Positions 12,501 through 23,490 of a stretch of DNA of 64,000 bases are shown piece by piece. Every line of letters begins with the position of its first letter. Positions within the stretch are counted from its first letter, which is position 1. The position numbers and the translations under genes are program-made. The DNA is from Angiostrongylus vasorum (taxonomy: Eukaryota > Nematoda > Chromadorea > Rhabditida > Metastrongylidae): positions 820,501-884,500 of the forward strand of contig JADANN010000144.1 of NCBI GenBank assembly GCA_018806985.1. The letters run 5' to 3'. The notes below the pieces were generated by a model that made no database searches, was not told where the DNA came from, and worked only from the letters and a program-made list of their open reading frames with translations.

Positions 12501-13306
12501 TTCCAAGCATTTAAGGAAAAATGGAAGGTTTACGAAGCACGAAAAGTGGATTCCGTACGAATTGGGTGAAGATAAAGAAAACTGCAGCTCTTAGGCATCG
12601 TCGGTGCTTCCTCTGCACAACAGGAACGACCTGTTTCTCTATCACATTGTGATGTGCGACGAGAAACGGATCCTGTATGAGAACCGGACACTACATGCTT
12701 GGTGGCTGCAGCGCAAGTAAGCTCCACAGCACTTCCTAAAGCTGAAATTGAACAAAAGAAGATTACGTCAACCGTTTGGTGGTCTGCCATTGGTTTTATC
12801 TACCACAGCTTACTAACTACGAGTGAAACGCTATGACGACGAAGTGAATTAAGCAAATCCATAAAATGGACAGAAAAAATTCAACAGCCACACGTTGCAC
12901 AATCAGGGTTGTAAAGGTCCAAAGGGTTTGGGCTACGAAACTCTGCAAGTTCCACTATATTCACAGGACCTCTCCCCACCGACAAACACTTCTTCAAGCA
13001 ACTCTACAACTTCCTGTTCAAGAAATACTCTAGAAACTAAGCCAAGACAGAAACTGCCTTCAACGACTTCATCGTTTTCAGTACTGCAGAATTTTATGCA
13101 GCCATAACATATTAACTTATCTTTCAGGAGAGAAAATGTATATATTCCAGTGTTTCCCAGTTCGACCAACAAGCCAATTCTGAGTTGAGATAATCCACTT
13201 TAACTATACATGTCGTGCACTAATTCACTGGCAAATTAATACAAAATGCTAACAACCAATAAAGGGATCTTGAGAGTAAAAGCTCACCACCATGCACGGC
13301 TATCAT
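6544..13306 (-). CDS. Taspase-1-like threonine aspartase (complete, 8 exons)
   Basis: Ntn-hydrolase family endopeptidase that matures by self-cleavage before a threonine; in animals taspase-1 cleaves nuclear regulators after aspartate. Exons, 5' to 3': 13306-13288, 12023-11935, 11207-11104, 10908-10766, 10676-10540, 9267-9213, 7116-6966, 6811-6544. They total 966 nt in one unbroken frame (321 aa). Recognisable blocks: start MIAVHGG, then LEDNP, GYGSNPTMDGSVECEA, FGGVGVVSRLKNP, GSGAEKWAEKRG, the cleavage/nucleophile site MDTVGAI (Thr157 by my count), SSGGL, then GRLGHCAIFWGAVY, VSGCGEAIVR and a C-terminal LSQLPPG. The blocks follow taspase order better than aspartylglucosaminidase. It is shorter than the human enzyme (420 aa), mainly in the stretch before the cleavage site. 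Exon 1 is only 19 nt. Start choice rests on MIAVHGG and a good GTGAGC donor. Confidence 0.9.
7383..7660 (-). repeat. SINE-A copy in taspase intron 6
   Basis: Full-length type. It creates the long shadow frames seen on both strands at 7.3-7.8 kb. Confidence 0.7.
8210..8460. repeat. SINE-C pieces in taspase intron 6
   Basis: A minus-strand head (8230-8330, GGTGGCCTTCGAATCCGCGA) is followed by a plus-strand body (8375-8460, GGGTAATCGCAGATTCGAAG). A broken inverted pair. Confidence 0.5.
8462..8722 (+). repeat. SINE-A copy abutting a SINE-C-like tail
   Basis: Starts AATGTAGCGCAGTGGTC immediately after CATCTTTGTGGTTGTATTTCACAT, the tail of another SINE, and is followed at 8736 by CTGCACTGAAGAAAGAATAG, also tail-like. 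This is a nested insertion. Confidence 0.7.
9640..9825 (-). repeat. SINE-B copy in taspase intron 5
   Basis: Complete tail with the terminal inverted pair (TGCCTACTGCAACTTTTCAC as written on the plus strand). Confidence 0.65.
10330..10480 (+). repeat. SINE-B copy in taspase intron 5
   Basis: Opposite orientation to the copy at 9.64 kb in the same intron; ends about 60 bp from the exon holding the catalytic Thr. Confidence 0.65.
11385..11720 (-). repeat. R4 dispersed repeat in taspase intron 2
   Basis: R4 is a roughly 400-bp repeat with blocks CTGATGGGAA-GCCGGACTCC, CCAGGTCGTCACCACCACAG and TTTGGTTTAGCCATTGTG-like ends. This copy accounts for much of the open frame at 11407-11880. Confidence 0.65.
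12060..12215 (-). repeat. SINE-B copy in taspase intron 1
   Basis: Starts about 40 bp from exon 2 and lies beside the dead mariner. Confidence 0.6.
12403..13190 (+). pseudogene. Degenerate mariner transposase
   Basis: Remnant of a Tc1/mariner-superfamily transposase lying antisense inside taspase intron 1. Read across frames it shows mariner landmarks in order: WIPYELGEDKEN, HNRNDLFLYHIVMCDEKRIL (second catalytic Asp region), NRTLHAWW, PQHFLKLKLNKR, then an LGYETLQVPLYSQDLSP-like stretch (the family has YEVLPHPPYSPDLSP) and a C-terminal tail. Several stop codons and frame changes break it, so it is dead. I could not place terminal inverted repeats. Confidence 0.8.
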
Positions 13307-13609
13307 TCCACCGATTCTCGAAGAGTATTCGTATATTAATCTTCAACCTCGCCTCTATAAAGATAATATGTAGATGGATTATAAAGGCGTCATTCATGTT
13401 CAACAACATAAAAAAAACGCAAGCACAAGATAAGTGGCTTTACGGTATAAAACAGCATAGGCTACCCTTCATAGATCTGTCCCTGTGAAATAAGAACAAG
13501 CCTCTAGACCGAACATGAAAAACCTAAGTTGACAGTTGGACAACTTTGAAAATATACGTCGATGTCTTGTTTCGTCCACTTTTTAGTGAGTGATACAATC
13601 CTTACATAA

Positions 13610-13830
13610 CCACAATGTTGCTGAGACATGCGCTAAACCCGGAACCCTCGGTTAGCTTCGAATCCACGATTATCTTTTTTGGTGGTTCACGTGTTACCCA
13701 CTGCACCACCTGGGCTCAAGTCTTTCTCTCTATGTTTTTTTTACCCTAATGGTCCTGTCAGCAATCAGCTGTCATCGGCAACGATCCGGGAAGAAGAAAT
13801 CGCCATTAAACCCAGTTAAGCTGAAGCGGC
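13610..13830 (-). repeat. SINE-C copy upstream of taspase
   Basis: Contains GGTTAGCTTCGAATCCACGA (B-box complement) and CACGTGTTACCCACTGCACC. Confidence 0.6.
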
Positions 13831-13929
13831 AGTAGTAGCAACAATGTTTAACTTTTGTTTGTTGCTTATTAATTTTGCTACTGGATAAATGTCATTCTAC
13901 ACGCCAAACTGGAGAAAACAAGGTGTGTC

Positions 13930-14210
13930 GAACACGTAACGCGTATGAACGACAACAACCGATGGACAACAGCCGTTAGTGACTGGATTCTTTGGGGTGT
14001 CAAACGCACAGCAAGAAGACCACCGACCCGATGGTCAGAGTTATTCATGGAAATCGTAGAAGAAAGGTGTGGTGCTCAACGAGTCCCTAGAGCGAGCAGA
14101 ACCCACTGGGCTACTCTTGCACACGATAGGGAAGAACGGAAGATTTACTGGCACCCATCGAGTCACTCTACGGTCAACGGGCCCACAGGTAGTACAGGTT
14201 ATACTAGATA
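13930..14210 (+). mobile_element. RTE-clade LINE reverse transcriptase, 3' fragment
   Basis: The frame from 13945 reads NNRWTTAVSDWI, then VKRTARRPPTRWSELF and RTHWATLAHDREERK. This is the signature C-terminus of RTE-type non-LTR retrotransposon polymerases (typically RWT.AV.DW, KRT.GRPP.RW, HW.TLARDR.EW). Everything upstream of this end is missing, which fits 5' truncation at insertion. A second fragment of the same part lies near 60.4-60.6 kb. Confidence 0.8.
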
Positions 14211-15034
14211 CACTATACAGAACAGCAGCAACGATCGTGCATTGATGTTTGCGCAGGAGCACCTAACTACCCCCATTATCAAAAGACTCCAAGCTAACGA
14301 GCAAATTCGTCCGAAAAACAGCTTTGCCAACTACTAAGTATAGTGAGGAAAAAGCTTCTCCCGGTTGACCCTTGGTATTACATCTGTGCTTGGTAAACAA
14401 CCGATTGAATACGAAGAGTATAAGAAAGAAGTTTACGAGCCCACTCATTGTTAGTCCGTGGATCGCTAGAAAACACATTTCTGCATTGAAAACCCATCTG
14501 GTCAGAGCCTCTCCTAATAGGGGTATGAATGATAGCAACAGAAGTGCTTTAGGAGAAACTTAGTGGAGGAACCGATTCTCAACTTAGGTGTTGCCAGTAT
14601 ATTGTAACAACATCACTGCTAGCTAGCAAACACCTAGGGAAAAAGATAACCACCAAAATAAGAAAGAAACTAGATTTGCTTTAAAAACCATCATACTACA
14701 AAATTATCAGACCTCTATAGTTCAGGTATCCCTAACGACTGCTGGTAACAAGATGTCATGACAGCAGGTATCCGACTATCGATCTGGACAGAAAGCCAGG
14801 CTAGTCGTAATTTCTGGAAATGACTAATCAATAACGTTAAGTTAGAAGTAGCTAAAAACTTCTATACATGTGGTGCCGGTTTGAAACATAAGAAGTTTTC
14901 ATAATCGGTACTGAATAACGATCATTCAGAAAAGTTGAAGCATTTAAGGGGATGAAAGAAGGGAGGAGAGGAGTGAGATAAAGTCCTGAAAAAAGAACCT
15001 TTCACAAATACGCAACGTATCCCTTTTTATCTAT

Positions 15035-15215
15035 TGTTTATTATTTTTTCGTGGCAGGGTATAATTTGGAACACAACCGATTGCAGTGATGTTGAGATCC
15101 TGCAAAACTTGGCCCCAGGCCAGATTCGAACCTGCTCCGGGGCTCACGTATAACCCACTGCACCACTGCGGCCCTCCTGCAATCCTCTCAGCCAGTGTGT
15201 TACCGTAATGGTGCC
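15035..15215 (-). repeat. SINE-C copy
   Basis: CCAGATTCGAACCTG carries an exact B-box complement; ACGTATAACCCACTGCACCA is the A-box side. Confidence 0.65.
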
Positions 15216-15319
15216 ATCAGCAATCACCTGTTCTCAGCTTAACCTAGTTCAATGCCGATTTCTGCTCCCGAGAGCATTCCCGTTGACGTATGATTGCTGA
15301 ACGCACCGTTAGAACAGAA

Positions 15320-15430
15320 AGACTGGCTGAGAGAAAGGCAGAAAGATGGTTTCAGCGCCGCATTGGGTAACTTGTGAGCCCTCGAAAAGTGTAATCGTGG
15401 GTTCGAATCTGGCTCCGCGAACAGTTTGTG
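15320..15430 (+). repeat. SINE-C copy, inverted to the previous one
   Basis: GTGGGTTCGAATCTGGCTCC is an exact B box; together with the 15.04-kb copy it forms a loose inverted pair. Confidence 0.6.
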
Positions 15431-15804
15431 AGTGTTACGTTATGTTACGGATAGTACGCTACTCGTAATAGATTATACTAGTTCCTCCAGTTATTCTGGA
15501 GTAGAAACAACTTTTGTTGCACACTGTTTGCATGTGGGTGAAATAATATATAACAACTGACTTAACTTTTAACTACCCGATGAAGATAGCAAGAACCTCA
15601 ACCTAATCCTTAACGTTCCGTGTGGGCAATATGACACTAAGACTAAAGAAACTCAGACTCTAATAAAATGCATAAAACTTTAAAAACAACTGGTAAACCA
15701 AGCATTGAATCGTCAGATTTTTCACAATGAGATGTTTGAACTTGCAATCTAAAGGACTAAGGTATTAGTCAACATAATTAATTACTTACGAGTATTCCGG
15801 ATAC

Positions 15805-16205
15805 CCTCCTAACGGTTTACCGCCTCATTGTGGCTGGTATGTATTCCTGGATGTCGGACTACGATGTATATCGCGAGGATTCGTACCCCCGGCAGGGTTT
15901 CTCATGCTGAGAAGGGTCCGGCTCTCCATTAAGAAACTCAGCTACGAGTAAACCAATACGAGGATCCACCACCGTCCTGGTATCAAACTAGTCGGATAGT
16001 GGCAAATCTCCCTCTGATCCACAAGGGCAGCGACTGCCTGAAGTGGTGACGACGTGGGGCAGACTTTGGCCTGGGTGAGCTCAGGACTCCAGGGAACCAC
16101 AATGGCTAGACCAGAAAACTTCGAAAAAGTGGAAATGTTGCTGCAGTCCGTATAACCAGTGAGGGGTCATCCATGTATTCAAGCATCCAAGTATTCCAGA
16201 TACCG
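15805..16205 (-). repeat. R4 copy
   Basis: Near full length, from GGTTTACCGCCTCATTGTGG to the AAGTATTCCAG end. Confidence 0.65.
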
Positions 16206-16748
16206 CTTTAAAGTTCGGGATTTGTCGTTCATTTTCCTAAGTTGACCATTAGATTTCTTCAGCCTCAAACGTATCCTATCCCTCCGAATTTTCTCTCGCC
16301 GAACTGAATCGATATAGTACTGGTTCGATCCACTATTCGACTCTTCCGACTTCAGGTAATTTCAGCAGGTGGAAAACAATCTTCGGACAAATTCTCAGTT
16401 TTTCTAGAGTGTTCTTCAACAGATTTCTTTGTAAGCCTTAACAGAATACAATTCCTGGACGTCAGAGATAGTTTGGGAACCTTCGTGGTCCTTACAATTA
16501 AGGTTTTCATCACAATATTCAAATGTAACGTACAGGTTCATTCGTTGACAAAACTGTACCCAGACACGACACTAATTTTTCAACGAAGAAGAAAGAACTT
16601 TTAAAAAGGGAAAGAGGATACGAAAGAGTAAGTTCTAAGTGTAAAATAGTACAGTGAAGATGTGTAAACAAAGGCAATAAAGAAAAAAACTAAGATTTTC
16701 AAATGCAAACTCGGACTTACCATCCAGATACGTCCAATAGAATCTTAC

Positions 16749-17440
16749 CACTCAAATCCAAGAAACTGATGTTTTCAGGACATAGAACAGAACGATAATG
16801 GGAAACGAAACTGATAAGGACTCCTTCTTCGAAGCGCAACATCGGCGTGGACAAGTTTTCTCAACCGTGTCAAAATGACCGGTAGTTTTCAACACTTTTG
16901 TTCATGATTTCGCAAATATCTTAAAGATCAAGGAAAGGTTCTGGATGTATGAGTAGCCGGCTCTCTCTAAGTATTGTATAACTAGGCAAACGTTGAAACT
17001 ATCAAATCCAAGGAAACGGTGTTTTCAGGATGTACAGTGGAGTTATGATACGAAAAGTAGTAAGTAAAAAATTAGAAAGTATGAAGTATTCCTTCCTGAA
17101 AGCACAATATCGGCGAGGACGAGTTTTCGTGACACTATCAAAACGAGCAAGGGGGGCGCGTGGTGCAGTGGTAAGAGACATCATGCAATACACATGGGAT
17201 CGATCTCGTGTACCATGCTCATCAAGTCACTCAGTCACCACCAGCGATGCTTAACGAGGTCGAATGCATGGCGCATCCCTCAGGAACTGATCAAAGTCGA
17301 GAGCTTTATACTTTTGTTTAATCAAAATGACCAGTATTTTTTTAACTCCATATTTCTGTATGGTTACTAATATTTCATGGTTTCGTAAGCATCTTAAACA
17401 ACAATTCTGAATGTCTGACTAACTGGTTCTCTAGGATACT
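16749..17440. repeat. Imperfect tandem duplication, second unit split by a SINE
   Basis: Unit 1 (about 16756-16980) and unit 2 (about 17007-17440) start with near-identical text (CAAATCCAAG-AAAC-G-TGTTTTCAGGA) and stay alignable: CTCCTTCTTCGAAGCGCAAC against TTCCTTCCTGAAAGCACAAT, GTCAAAATGACC against ATCAAAATGACC, and CGCAAATATCTTAAA against CGTAAGCATCTTAAA. Unit 2 is interrupted by a SINE-A copy at 17150-17320. Confidence 0.7.
17150..17320 (+). repeat. SINE-A copy with target-site duplication
   Basis: Begins GCGCGTGGTGCAGTGG (A-box-like), has an internal GGGATCGATC in the B-box place and ends GTCGAGAGCTTTATA. It is flanked by ATCAAAACGAGCA (17137-17149) and ATCAAAATGACCA (17321-17333), a 13-bp duplication with two mismatches. 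The middle of the usual 270-bp unit is deleted. Confidence 0.8.
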
Positions 17441-17827
17441 CCATATTCTGGATAGATCATTCTGGATACTGGTTATGCTCACCTCAATCGAATGTCCTAC
17501 TCATACTTGTCGTTAGCGTCCTTTTAACTTAATCGAACATCTTACTCTTACTTGTCCTTAAATTATTTGTCAACCTGGTGCAAGCTTATCAAAGAAAGAT
17601 TAGACATTGTTCTTAGTCTTTCGCTCTACCTCGTTCTACTTTGTCTTTACTGTTATTCGTATGTGAATCGAATGCTGTACGATATGCAAAGATAGTTCCT
17701 CTAGTTTTTCCTTAAGAACTTCCTAGCGTTTCACTGTGGGACAGCAGTGTACGACTCGGTTACACTCCTGTTTCAGCTTTCTTACATGGTTGTTTGAAGG
17801 TATTGTACTCTCAAACTACATTATGCT

Positions 17828-17841
17828 AAGTTTAGGATATG
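17828..17841 (+). promoter_or_regulatory. Possible spliced-leader acceptor before ucp-4
   Basis: AAGTTTAG ends three bases before the ATG at 17839. A TTTAG acceptor with no upstream coding exon is the usual look of a nematode spliced-leader trans-splice site. This is inference; no transcript evidence is available here. Confidence 0.45.
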
Positions 17842-20800
17842 TCTGCAAGTACTGCAGAGCAGATCGCTGGTGATTCTTCACTGAGGCAGATTGCGATGAA
17901 GTACTTTCTGTCCTGTACTGCAGCACTGGTCGCCGAGTCGGTCACTTACCCTCTTGACATTACGAAGACACGACTTCAGATTGCACGAAATAGACACACA
18001 AGGCGAGGCAAGTTCAGTACACATTCACATTGGCCAACTGTAAATACTGATCATAATGAAGGATAACTTCATTGACATTTTAGAAGCTAGAATGGAATCT
18101 AGGTGCCAAATATTGGGGTTAAGATTAGAACCAGGAGGGGTAGTGTGCCTAGATTGTTGAGACTACACGAGGTTGATGAATAGGTTTTATTCGGCTAAAG
18201 TTTAGACTTCTTCGTCTTCGTGAAAGCCGATGATGCGAGTCGATGGCCCACAATAATGACTATTCCAGGCAAGAAGACGAGCAATTATGCACCACTGATT
18301 CGGATCATCAGCTCCTGAAGACAAAGGTTACGAAACGTTAGCCGAATAAAGCCTACTCGTGAATCGCGTGTAAGCTCATTAGAGAAAGAATACACATTGA
18401 TTAGTCATACTGAGCTTAAAGGATAGTAAGTTTTGAAAAGGATGGTAGTCTCAAGCTAGAGAGATTGGTCTCCTGTACTTAAGCTTAGATGAGGTTTTTA
18501 ACGGAGACCCGTTCTGAGGACCAGGTTCTTTGGGAACCACTTGTGTTACATGTTTTCTCCAGCTAAGATGAAGCTGTAGAAGGTTAGACCGCACAGGCGC
18601 TTTTTATTGCTTTTTGGAGAATGAGTGATAAGAAATCTGAAATTTCGTCGTAGACTTTGTACGAAAATTACCTTAATACATCACTTTTTTCAGAGATAAG
18701 TGAAAATAGGTGAAGTTACTACCAGATTTCTATAGGTCCTTTATTTCGGACGTGTTATTGCGCACTTTTGGAACTTTGCCAGTGAGCATAAAATGGTAAC
18801 TAACTTAACGTTTAATCGTCACTTAACGTCTTTAGTTGTGTTTTCTTTGAGTAGAGACGCTGTTTCCTAGTATTAAAACAGAACAAAAGGGCTGTTGATG
18901 TCATTTAACCTAATCTACCCTATGATTTTGTAGCTCTTCAGGAGAAGATATTCAGTTGTCTTCCACGGGGGTCGTCGTTTATGTTCTGATTGGAACAAGG
19001 AATGTGGAATAGTGTGTTGATTTTCTGGGTTACTGACTTGAATAACTTTCAAACAGAGTGTCATTTAACCTCGGTAGTAAATTAATCAACTCGGTTAAAT
19101 TGTTGAACTTACACGAGGTTGATAAAATTGTTTTTATTCGGCTAACGTTTCGATGTCTTCGTCATCATCAGAGCCAATGATCCGAGTCGATGATCCACAG
19201 ATGTTGACCACGGATCATGGACCATTAACTGTGGACCATTGACTCGGATCATCGGCTCTGATGAAGACGAAGACGTCGAAACGTTAGCCGAATAAAACAG
19301 TTTTATCAACGTTACTTAAGCTCAACGACTTAAACAAGCTTACTGACTTGACTTTTGTGTCGTTTGTAAACAGAGAATGTGCAAATATTGTGGGGAGGCT
19401 ATTGATTTTTTCTTTAAATTGCCGTTTAGGAATGTTACAAGTCACGTATGACATTGTACGAAAGGAAGGAGCGTTGAGCCTTTGGACAGGTGTTGGTCCA
19501 GCGATTACTCGTCACTATATTTACACAGGAATTCGAATGGGTGCATACGAGTCATTGAGAGAGATGGTATTCGACAAGCAAGTAAGCTTGAATAATTCTG
19601 TGTTTATCACCTATTAAGTTCTTGCCAAGCAGTGGTTTTCTTCAAGAAAGGAGAAGATTTTTCCTATGTGGAAGTCAATGCTTTGTGGTGCAACAGCTGG
19701 TGTTCTTGCGCAGTTTGCAGCTAGTCCTACAGATTTGGTTAAGGTATTTTCTTATGAATTGAACCAACCAATTAACCCATTGTTGTTTGTACCTATAAAG
19801 GTAATAATAATAGAGGCCCTGTAGCAAAATGGTTAGAGGTGCCCTGCAATGCGCATGGGTTCGATCCCGCGCCTCAGGCTCACTAGGCCTTCCATCTCTC
19901 TGGGGTCGGCAAATTAGTACCAAACCTGTCTGGAAACGTAGCAGCACTTACTCGATACACTGGTAAGACACCTCGAGTCATTGTATAACCCAAATAAGAA
20001 TTCAATCACCTCTAATGATCCTTGGTGAAGTCGAATGTATAGCACGTCCTTCTCGAATTGGTCAACACCGAGAGCTTTATCCTTTTTATTCTATTTATAG
20101 CTTCCTTGACGTAAATTTGTTTGTTCAGTTATACATCCCCCTAGCCTCCGTTTTCTTTTTCCAGTTTTTCCAGCGGAACAAGCCTGCAATACTCAGTGTG
20201 AAATGGGCTGAAACGTTCAGATCTACTCACTTTTTCAGACAATAGTTTTATGATTTCTGTAACTTATGATTTCCATAATATGTAGTATGTACTGGAAGTG
20301 AGAATAAGTTGCATAGTCCATGTTAACTGTAGTACTACTTTGCCTCTCTATACTTTTTTTTGAAGTTTTCTTCTACCTTTTTCATTTAATAACAAATAAA
20401 GCTAAAAGGATAAAGCTCACGTAGTTGATCAATCCCTGAGGGGCGCGCCATGCATTCGACTTCATAAAGCACCATTAGAGGCAGTTGAACGCATATCTGG
20501 CCTTTACAATGACTCGTGATGGCCAACCAATGTATCGAGCCAGTGCTGCTATCCTCCAAGACAAGTCTGCTACCACTTTACCGACCCCGGAGGAATGGAG
20601 GCCTTGGTGGACCATAGGCGCGAGGATCGATCTCATGTGTACCGCAGACTTCCTCCGACCACTGAACTATCGCACACCCTTGATAACACATACACTTTAC
20701 ATTTCAATGCATACTCTATGTATGGCTGAAAAGAGTTTTCTAATAAACAGTATCAATTGTTTTGTCTCGGCGCCATGGTGCGTTCCAGGTTCAAATGCAA

Positions 20801-22609
20801 ATGGAAGGCATACGTAAGCTTCAGCAACTCCCGCTACGATACAGCGGAGCCTGGCACTGTTTCGTTTCCCTCTACAGAACTCAAGGTAGAACATGTTTCT
20901 TGTCCTGTTGTAGTTTCACGTCCATTCCATTTTCGAAGGTACATTTTCTATCTCACACTGGACCTACTGGACATGTTTCAGGTTTTTTTGGTTTATGGCT
21001 TGGGTGGATTCCGAATTGTCAACGTGCTGCACTATTGAACATGGCGGATATTGCAACCTATGATTTCGTCAAGCACAAACTACTTGATCGTTTCCATATG
21101 GTGGTAAGAACATCGTTATCTCTTGTTGTTTAACTGAACTGATGTACTCATTTGTTCAGGGAAGTAGATTTCCGCTTTCGTTTTTTTCATTCTTACCTGT
21201 AGAAGAAGCAAAAGAGGAAAACAATTTGCACGAGTTGCCTTTTTTTTGGATTATCTTTGAGATTGTGAGCAACTTCTGACTGATTCTTCTAACTTTGAAT
21301 TTTGATTGCTGTTCATGGAGTGGTGAAGAAATTAGAAAGGTGCTCGCTCGATAAACGAAGCGACGTTTTTTGGCCATTCAAAATAAGTTCTGTGAAAAAA
21401 CAACCAGTAAAAGCTATTTGAATCAGAGCAGAGTAGAAATCTTATGATTATATGAATAGAGAGACTTTACGTAACTGAATAAAACGAAAACATCCGTAGT
21501 ATTTTTAAAGTGGGAAGTATTCAGACCAGCGTCTTTTACCGGTCAACCCGCAGAAAATCGAGGTTGTCGTCGTAGTACGCAGCGCAACTTCGACTGCCAC
21601 TTTGATAGAATCACCTTGTCTAGTAATAGCCTCCCGACACTCTACGACCTCATCTGCGATGTAGAGCGTAGGATTCATCCCGCCGGTAGGGTTTCCCATG
21701 CTGAGAAGGAGTCCAGCGTTTCCGTCAGGAAGCCCAGTTAAGAGTAAATCAATACCAAGATCCACCACCGTCGTGGTACCAGACTAGTGGCTTGATGGCA
21801 AATTTCCCTCTGATCCATAAGGGGGGCGACTGCCTGTGGTGGTGACGCCCTGGGGCAGACTTTGGCCAGGTTGACCTTGGGACTCCAAGGAAACACAATG
21901 GCTTAACCTGCAAAACTCCGAATAATGGAAAATTTTCTAGGGCTCGCACAACCAGTGAGGACGGGCCTTCGAAGTATCTAATTAAGTAATACGTAGGTAT
22001 TGTAAGATTCAGTTCAAGGAGTTCTTTTGCCATTCGTTTTCTTCATGAACAAACAATATCAGATTTGTAAGCCTTCTAACGATTCTTAAAGATGATCTAA
22101 GGAGTAAAAAGAAAGAACTGAACACTTCGTCAAATATGGACTTTGATATGGTACGACGCTTTATTTAACAGCAACAACAACAACATCGTCTGCTTCAAGG
22201 ACAATTGGATAACGCACGTTTTGGCGAGTGCATGTGCTGGCTTATCAGCAGCTGTCGTTTCACTTCCATCTGATGTGGTGAAGACGAGAATGATGGATCA
22301 AATAAGACATGAACTGGATGCGAAAATGTATTTTTTCTACATCATTAGTGAAAAAAATGGCCATTCATGAAGTGTCCTAAGCTGCAGTGTTTAGCCTTAG
22401 TAGACTGTTCCAGGGCCAACGTCGAAAATCGCCATGTTCATCGTTATGAAGGATGTATCGACTGCTTCGTCAAGATCGTTCGCTGTGAAGGCTTCTTCTC
22501 CTTGTACAAAGGATTTCTTCCAAGCTATATGCGAATGGCACCGTGGTCACTCACATTTTGGGTTTCTTACGAAGAAATCCGTAAGTTCGTTGGGGCACCT
22601 AGTTTTTAA
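17839..22609 (+). CDS. ucp-4: Mitochondrial uncoupling protein UCP4-type carrier (complete, 7 exons)
   Basis: Inner-membrane carrier of the SLC25 family. Exons: 17839-18007, 19430-19581, 19651-19743, 20789-20885, 20982-21103, 22200-22327, 22414-22609; 957 nt, 318 aa, frame kept at all joins. The three SLC25 signature repeats are present: YPLDITKTRLQ (about residue 33), SPTDLVKVQMQ (spanning the exon 3/4 join) and LPSDVVKTRMM (exon 6). The C-terminus SLYKGFLPSYMRMAPWSLTF is the typical UCP end. Overall order and wording match C. elegans ucp-4. Intron 1 (18008-19429) starts GCAAGT and carries two foldback elements; other introns carry SINE-A and R4 copies. Exon 6 uses a CTTCAAG acceptor, a little off consensus. 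UCP1-3 and oxoglutarate carriers are related alternatives, but the nematode UCP4 match is much closer. Confidence 0.95.
18165..18365. repeat. Foldback element in ucp-4 intron 1 (older copy)
   Basis: Arms 18169-18242 and 18295-18360 carry TTATTCGGCTAA and its complement with clear divergence. Confidence 0.65.
19105..19325. repeat. Foldback element in ucp-4 intron 1 (younger copy)
   Basis: Arms 19119-19188 and 19241-19310 (about 70 bp) are close reverse complements, containing TTCGGCTAACGTTTCGA and GATCCGAGTC. Same family as the 18.2-kb element. Confidence 0.8.
19815..20087 (+). repeat. SINE-A copy with the best tRNA-like head
   Basis: In ucp-4 intron 3. TGTAGCAAAATGGTTAGAGG (A-box place) is followed by GGTTCGATCCC, an exact B-box match. 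It ends CACCGAGAGCTTTATCCTTT. Confidence 0.75.
20402..20680 (-). repeat. SINE-A copy, inverted to the previous one
   Basis: Same ucp-4 intron as the 19.8-kb copy but in opposite orientation, so the intron could fold. Confidence 0.7.
21510..21990 (-). repeat. R4 copy in ucp-4 intron 5
   Basis: Extended version, with an extra block to the left of the CTCCCGACACTCTACGACC part. Confidence 0.65.
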
Positions 22610-23129
22610 ATTAGTCTAGTCAGAGGTTTTCTTTCAACTTATTTTGTGTTTTTATACTTTCATTTATTGTTTGATGTTATTGTAGAGTTTATAGTTTGTA
22701 TAGGAAAAGCGGAGATGTCCGTTCGCTCTTATTCAAGTCCTTTGCATTTCTGATACTTTGATATCTAATCATGGTTCAATCAAGGCGATTACTTCTTCAA
22801 TTACTTTTAAGTGCAATACAGTTGTTCTTAGGCAATGATTCTTATTAACACCTACATCAGGGGCTTTACGTCCTTCTTACTGTTTTGTAATGTTTTTAGT
22901 TTTATTGTGTAGCGTTGATATTTTGTCATCTACTCTCAAGATAGGGTTAACGACTACAATTATCTATGGGTAGTTATGTTCGCTACGTCTTTAAGAGAAT
23001 TTTTATGCTAGCTTAGTTCTTTCTTCTAAAATAAAGTGCTAGTTAGCAGTACATATGTGTTGTAAATTTGACAGTCAATGTCCATACTTTTTTATGCCTA
23101 GAAAAAAACCACAAATGAATGGTTCTAAG

Positions 23130-23490
23130 ATCAGTCCCGTGGTGGCAAATCTCCCTCTGATTCACTGGGGCGGTCGTTTGTGGTGGGGACGACCTGGAGC
23201 AAACTTTGACCTGGATGACCTCGGCACTCCAGGGGACCGCAGTGGCTAGACCAGCAAAACCCCGAAACAATGGAAATTATGCTGGCGCCCGCACAATCAC
23301 TGAAGACGGACCGCCCAAGTATCCAAGTGAGTATTCGGCAACCATTGTGGTTCCCTGGAGTCCTGAGGTCAGCCAGGCAAAAGTCTGCTCCAGGTCGTAA
23401 CCACCACAGGCGGTCGCCACCCTTGTGAATCAGAGGGAGATTGCCACCATGCGACTAGTTTGGTACTAGAACGGTGGTGGATCCAAGTGT
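23130..23490. repeat. Head-to-head pair of partial R4 copies
   Basis: 23135-23335 reads in minus sense and 23338-23490 in plus sense; the two share GGTCG(T)..CCACCACAGGCGGTCG-type blocks as inverted repeats. Confidence 0.6.

Larger units (their letters stand above)
13307..17838. other. Intergenic region with transposon debris
   Basis: Between the divergent starts of taspase and ucp-4. It contains an RTE LINE tail, SINE-C copies, an R4 copy and a tandem duplication, annotated separately. I see nothing supportable in 14350-15030, 15440-15790, 16210-16740 and 17450-17820. Promoters of both genes must be near its two ends, but no motif is distinctive. Confidence 0.5.

Noticed and set aside
15100..15180. 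Possible tRNA gene with exact GGTTCGAATC complement
   Set aside because: It is the head of a SINE-C copy; flanking stems do not pair.
19815..19885. Possible tRNA gene (A and B boxes present)
   Set aside because: No convincing anticodon stem or acceptor stem, and the same text repeats across the window as the head of SINE-A.
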